From Adhaeribacter_A terreus (GTDB lineage: Bacteria > Bacteroidota > Bacteroidia > Cytophagales > Hymenobacteraceae), in assembly GCF_042657365.1 (NCBI RefSeq), contig NZ_JBHSKT010000006.1:220095-284094 (forward strand): a stretch of DNA of 64,000 nucleotides, written 5' to 3'. This document shows positions 63,753 through 64,000 of this stretch, in pieces. Position 1 is the first letter of the stretch. Every line of letters starts with the position of its first letter. The notes below the pieces were generated by a model. It saw only the letters and a program-made list of their open reading frames with translations. It made no database searches and was not told where the DNA came from. The position numbers and the translations under genes are program-made.

Positions 63753-64000
63753 GAAACTGTTTTAAAAGCCATTAGCAACGTTTAAGCATTACTGAGATCA
63801 TTGCTATATATACCATCGATTGGCTGTTCATTCTGTTCTTCTCATAATCTTTATTCAGACGCCTTGCATGCAGCATCCAGGCAAATGTTCTTTCTACCAC
63901 CCATCTCCAGGGTAATACCTTAAACCCTTTCTGATCATCGTTTCTTAAAACCACCTGCCAGCACCAGCCCCACAGCTTTTTTACAAACCCTTTCAGGTCA
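63753..64000 (-). mobile_element. End of an IS5-type insertion sequence (runs off the window)
   Basis: The transposase C-terminus ends at 63772. The sequence GAAACTGTTTTAAAAG at 63753-63768, just outside, has the look of an IS5-group terminal inverted repeat. The other end is outside the window, so neither the inverted repeat nor a target duplication can be checked. Confidence 0.65.
63772..64000 (-). CDS. IS5-family transposase, C-terminal part (runs off the window)
   Basis: The last 75 residues of a DDE transposase. The frame is open to the edge of the window (DLKGFVKKLWGWCWQVVL) and continues RNDDQKGFKVLPWRWVVERTFAWMLHARRLNKDYEKN. FKVLPWRWVVERTFAW contains the final catalytic Glu of the IS5 group and is followed by the typical RRLxKDYE. 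It ends SMVYIAMISVMLKRC. The gene must start beyond 64000. Confidence 0.85.
   Translation of the reverse strand, partial: DLKGFVKKLWGWCWQVVLRNDDQKGFKVLPWRWVVERTFAWMLHARRLNKDYEKNRMNSQSMVYIAMISVMLKRC

Overview
The window reads as a chromosomal segment of a Bacteroidota bacterium, most likely Cytophagales and close to Hymenobacteraceae. This is inferred from gene content: a type IX secretion (T9SS) C-terminal sorting domain on a giant surface protein, TonB-dependent receptors with N-terminal carboxypeptidase-regulatory-like domains, the L28-L33-DUF4295-FtsY block, DUF2795, DUF5522 and DUF349 proteins, and promoters of the Bacteroidota TTG-N19-TAnnTTTG type. I see no rRNA, tRNA or CRISPR array.

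Layout. 1-2.2 kb: end of ftsY, DUF4295, rpmG, rpmB and two small conserved proteins. 3-9 kb: rocD, a cassette-like secreted protein, an FMN reductase, a methyltransferase, an HTH/membrane pair and hemB. 9.8-18.7 kb: a J-domain membrane protein, two paralogous lipoproteins, hmgA, a C-terminal processing protease, ruvX-def and an acyltransferase. 18.9-29.4 kb: an accessory-looking stretch with a possible nuclease-fold protein, DUF1801, DUF2200, SRPBCC-DoxX, DUF4166 and a desaturase, a second cassette-like lipoprotein, an HD hydrolase, a methyltransferase, a GNAT, an inverted-repeat-bounded GIY-YIG gene broken by a stop, and a zinc phospholipase/nuclease-like protein. 29.6-38 kb: one 2812-residue T9SS cargo protein. 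38.5-47.6 kb: a KtrAB-type potassium uptake pair, a TonB receptor, a TcmP-like protein and a second TonB-type outer-membrane protein. 47.9-56.6 kb: a B3-type metallo-beta-lactamase-fold enzyme with a DUF1254 partner, EttA, a DUF349 protein, two paralogous beta-barrels, DUF2795 and an orphan ABC ATPase. 57.4-64 kb: an alcohol dehydrogenase, a persulfide-dioxygenase/rhodanese fusion, a metal-binding HMA protein, a cyclophilin, a nitronate monooxygenase-like enzyme, two thioredoxin-fold proteins and the end of an IS5-type transposase.

The most unusual content is in the repeats. (1) A roughly 31-34 bp element, called here the CGCTAT element, occurs over 40 times on both strands. It has a constant AAAACGCTAT-like head, a small T-rich/A-rich hairpin whose arms vary together, and an AAAAGTCA-like tail. 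Many copies touch or overlap stop codons, four lie in a small cluster at 38.3 kb, and a few sit inside coding sequence. (2) Three copies of a 210 bp repeat keep a closing stem but have diverged inside while still able to form hairpins, which suggests a structured RNA or DNA. (3) Two AT-rich secreted-protein genes 19 kb apart share both flanks, including a 3' site with the architecture of an integron attC site. (4) A GIY-YIG nuclease gene lies between 36 bp inverted repeats. (5) Several G/C-rich inverted-repeat (MITE-like) elements lie between genes.

All assignments come from reading the sequence by eye; no database search was run.
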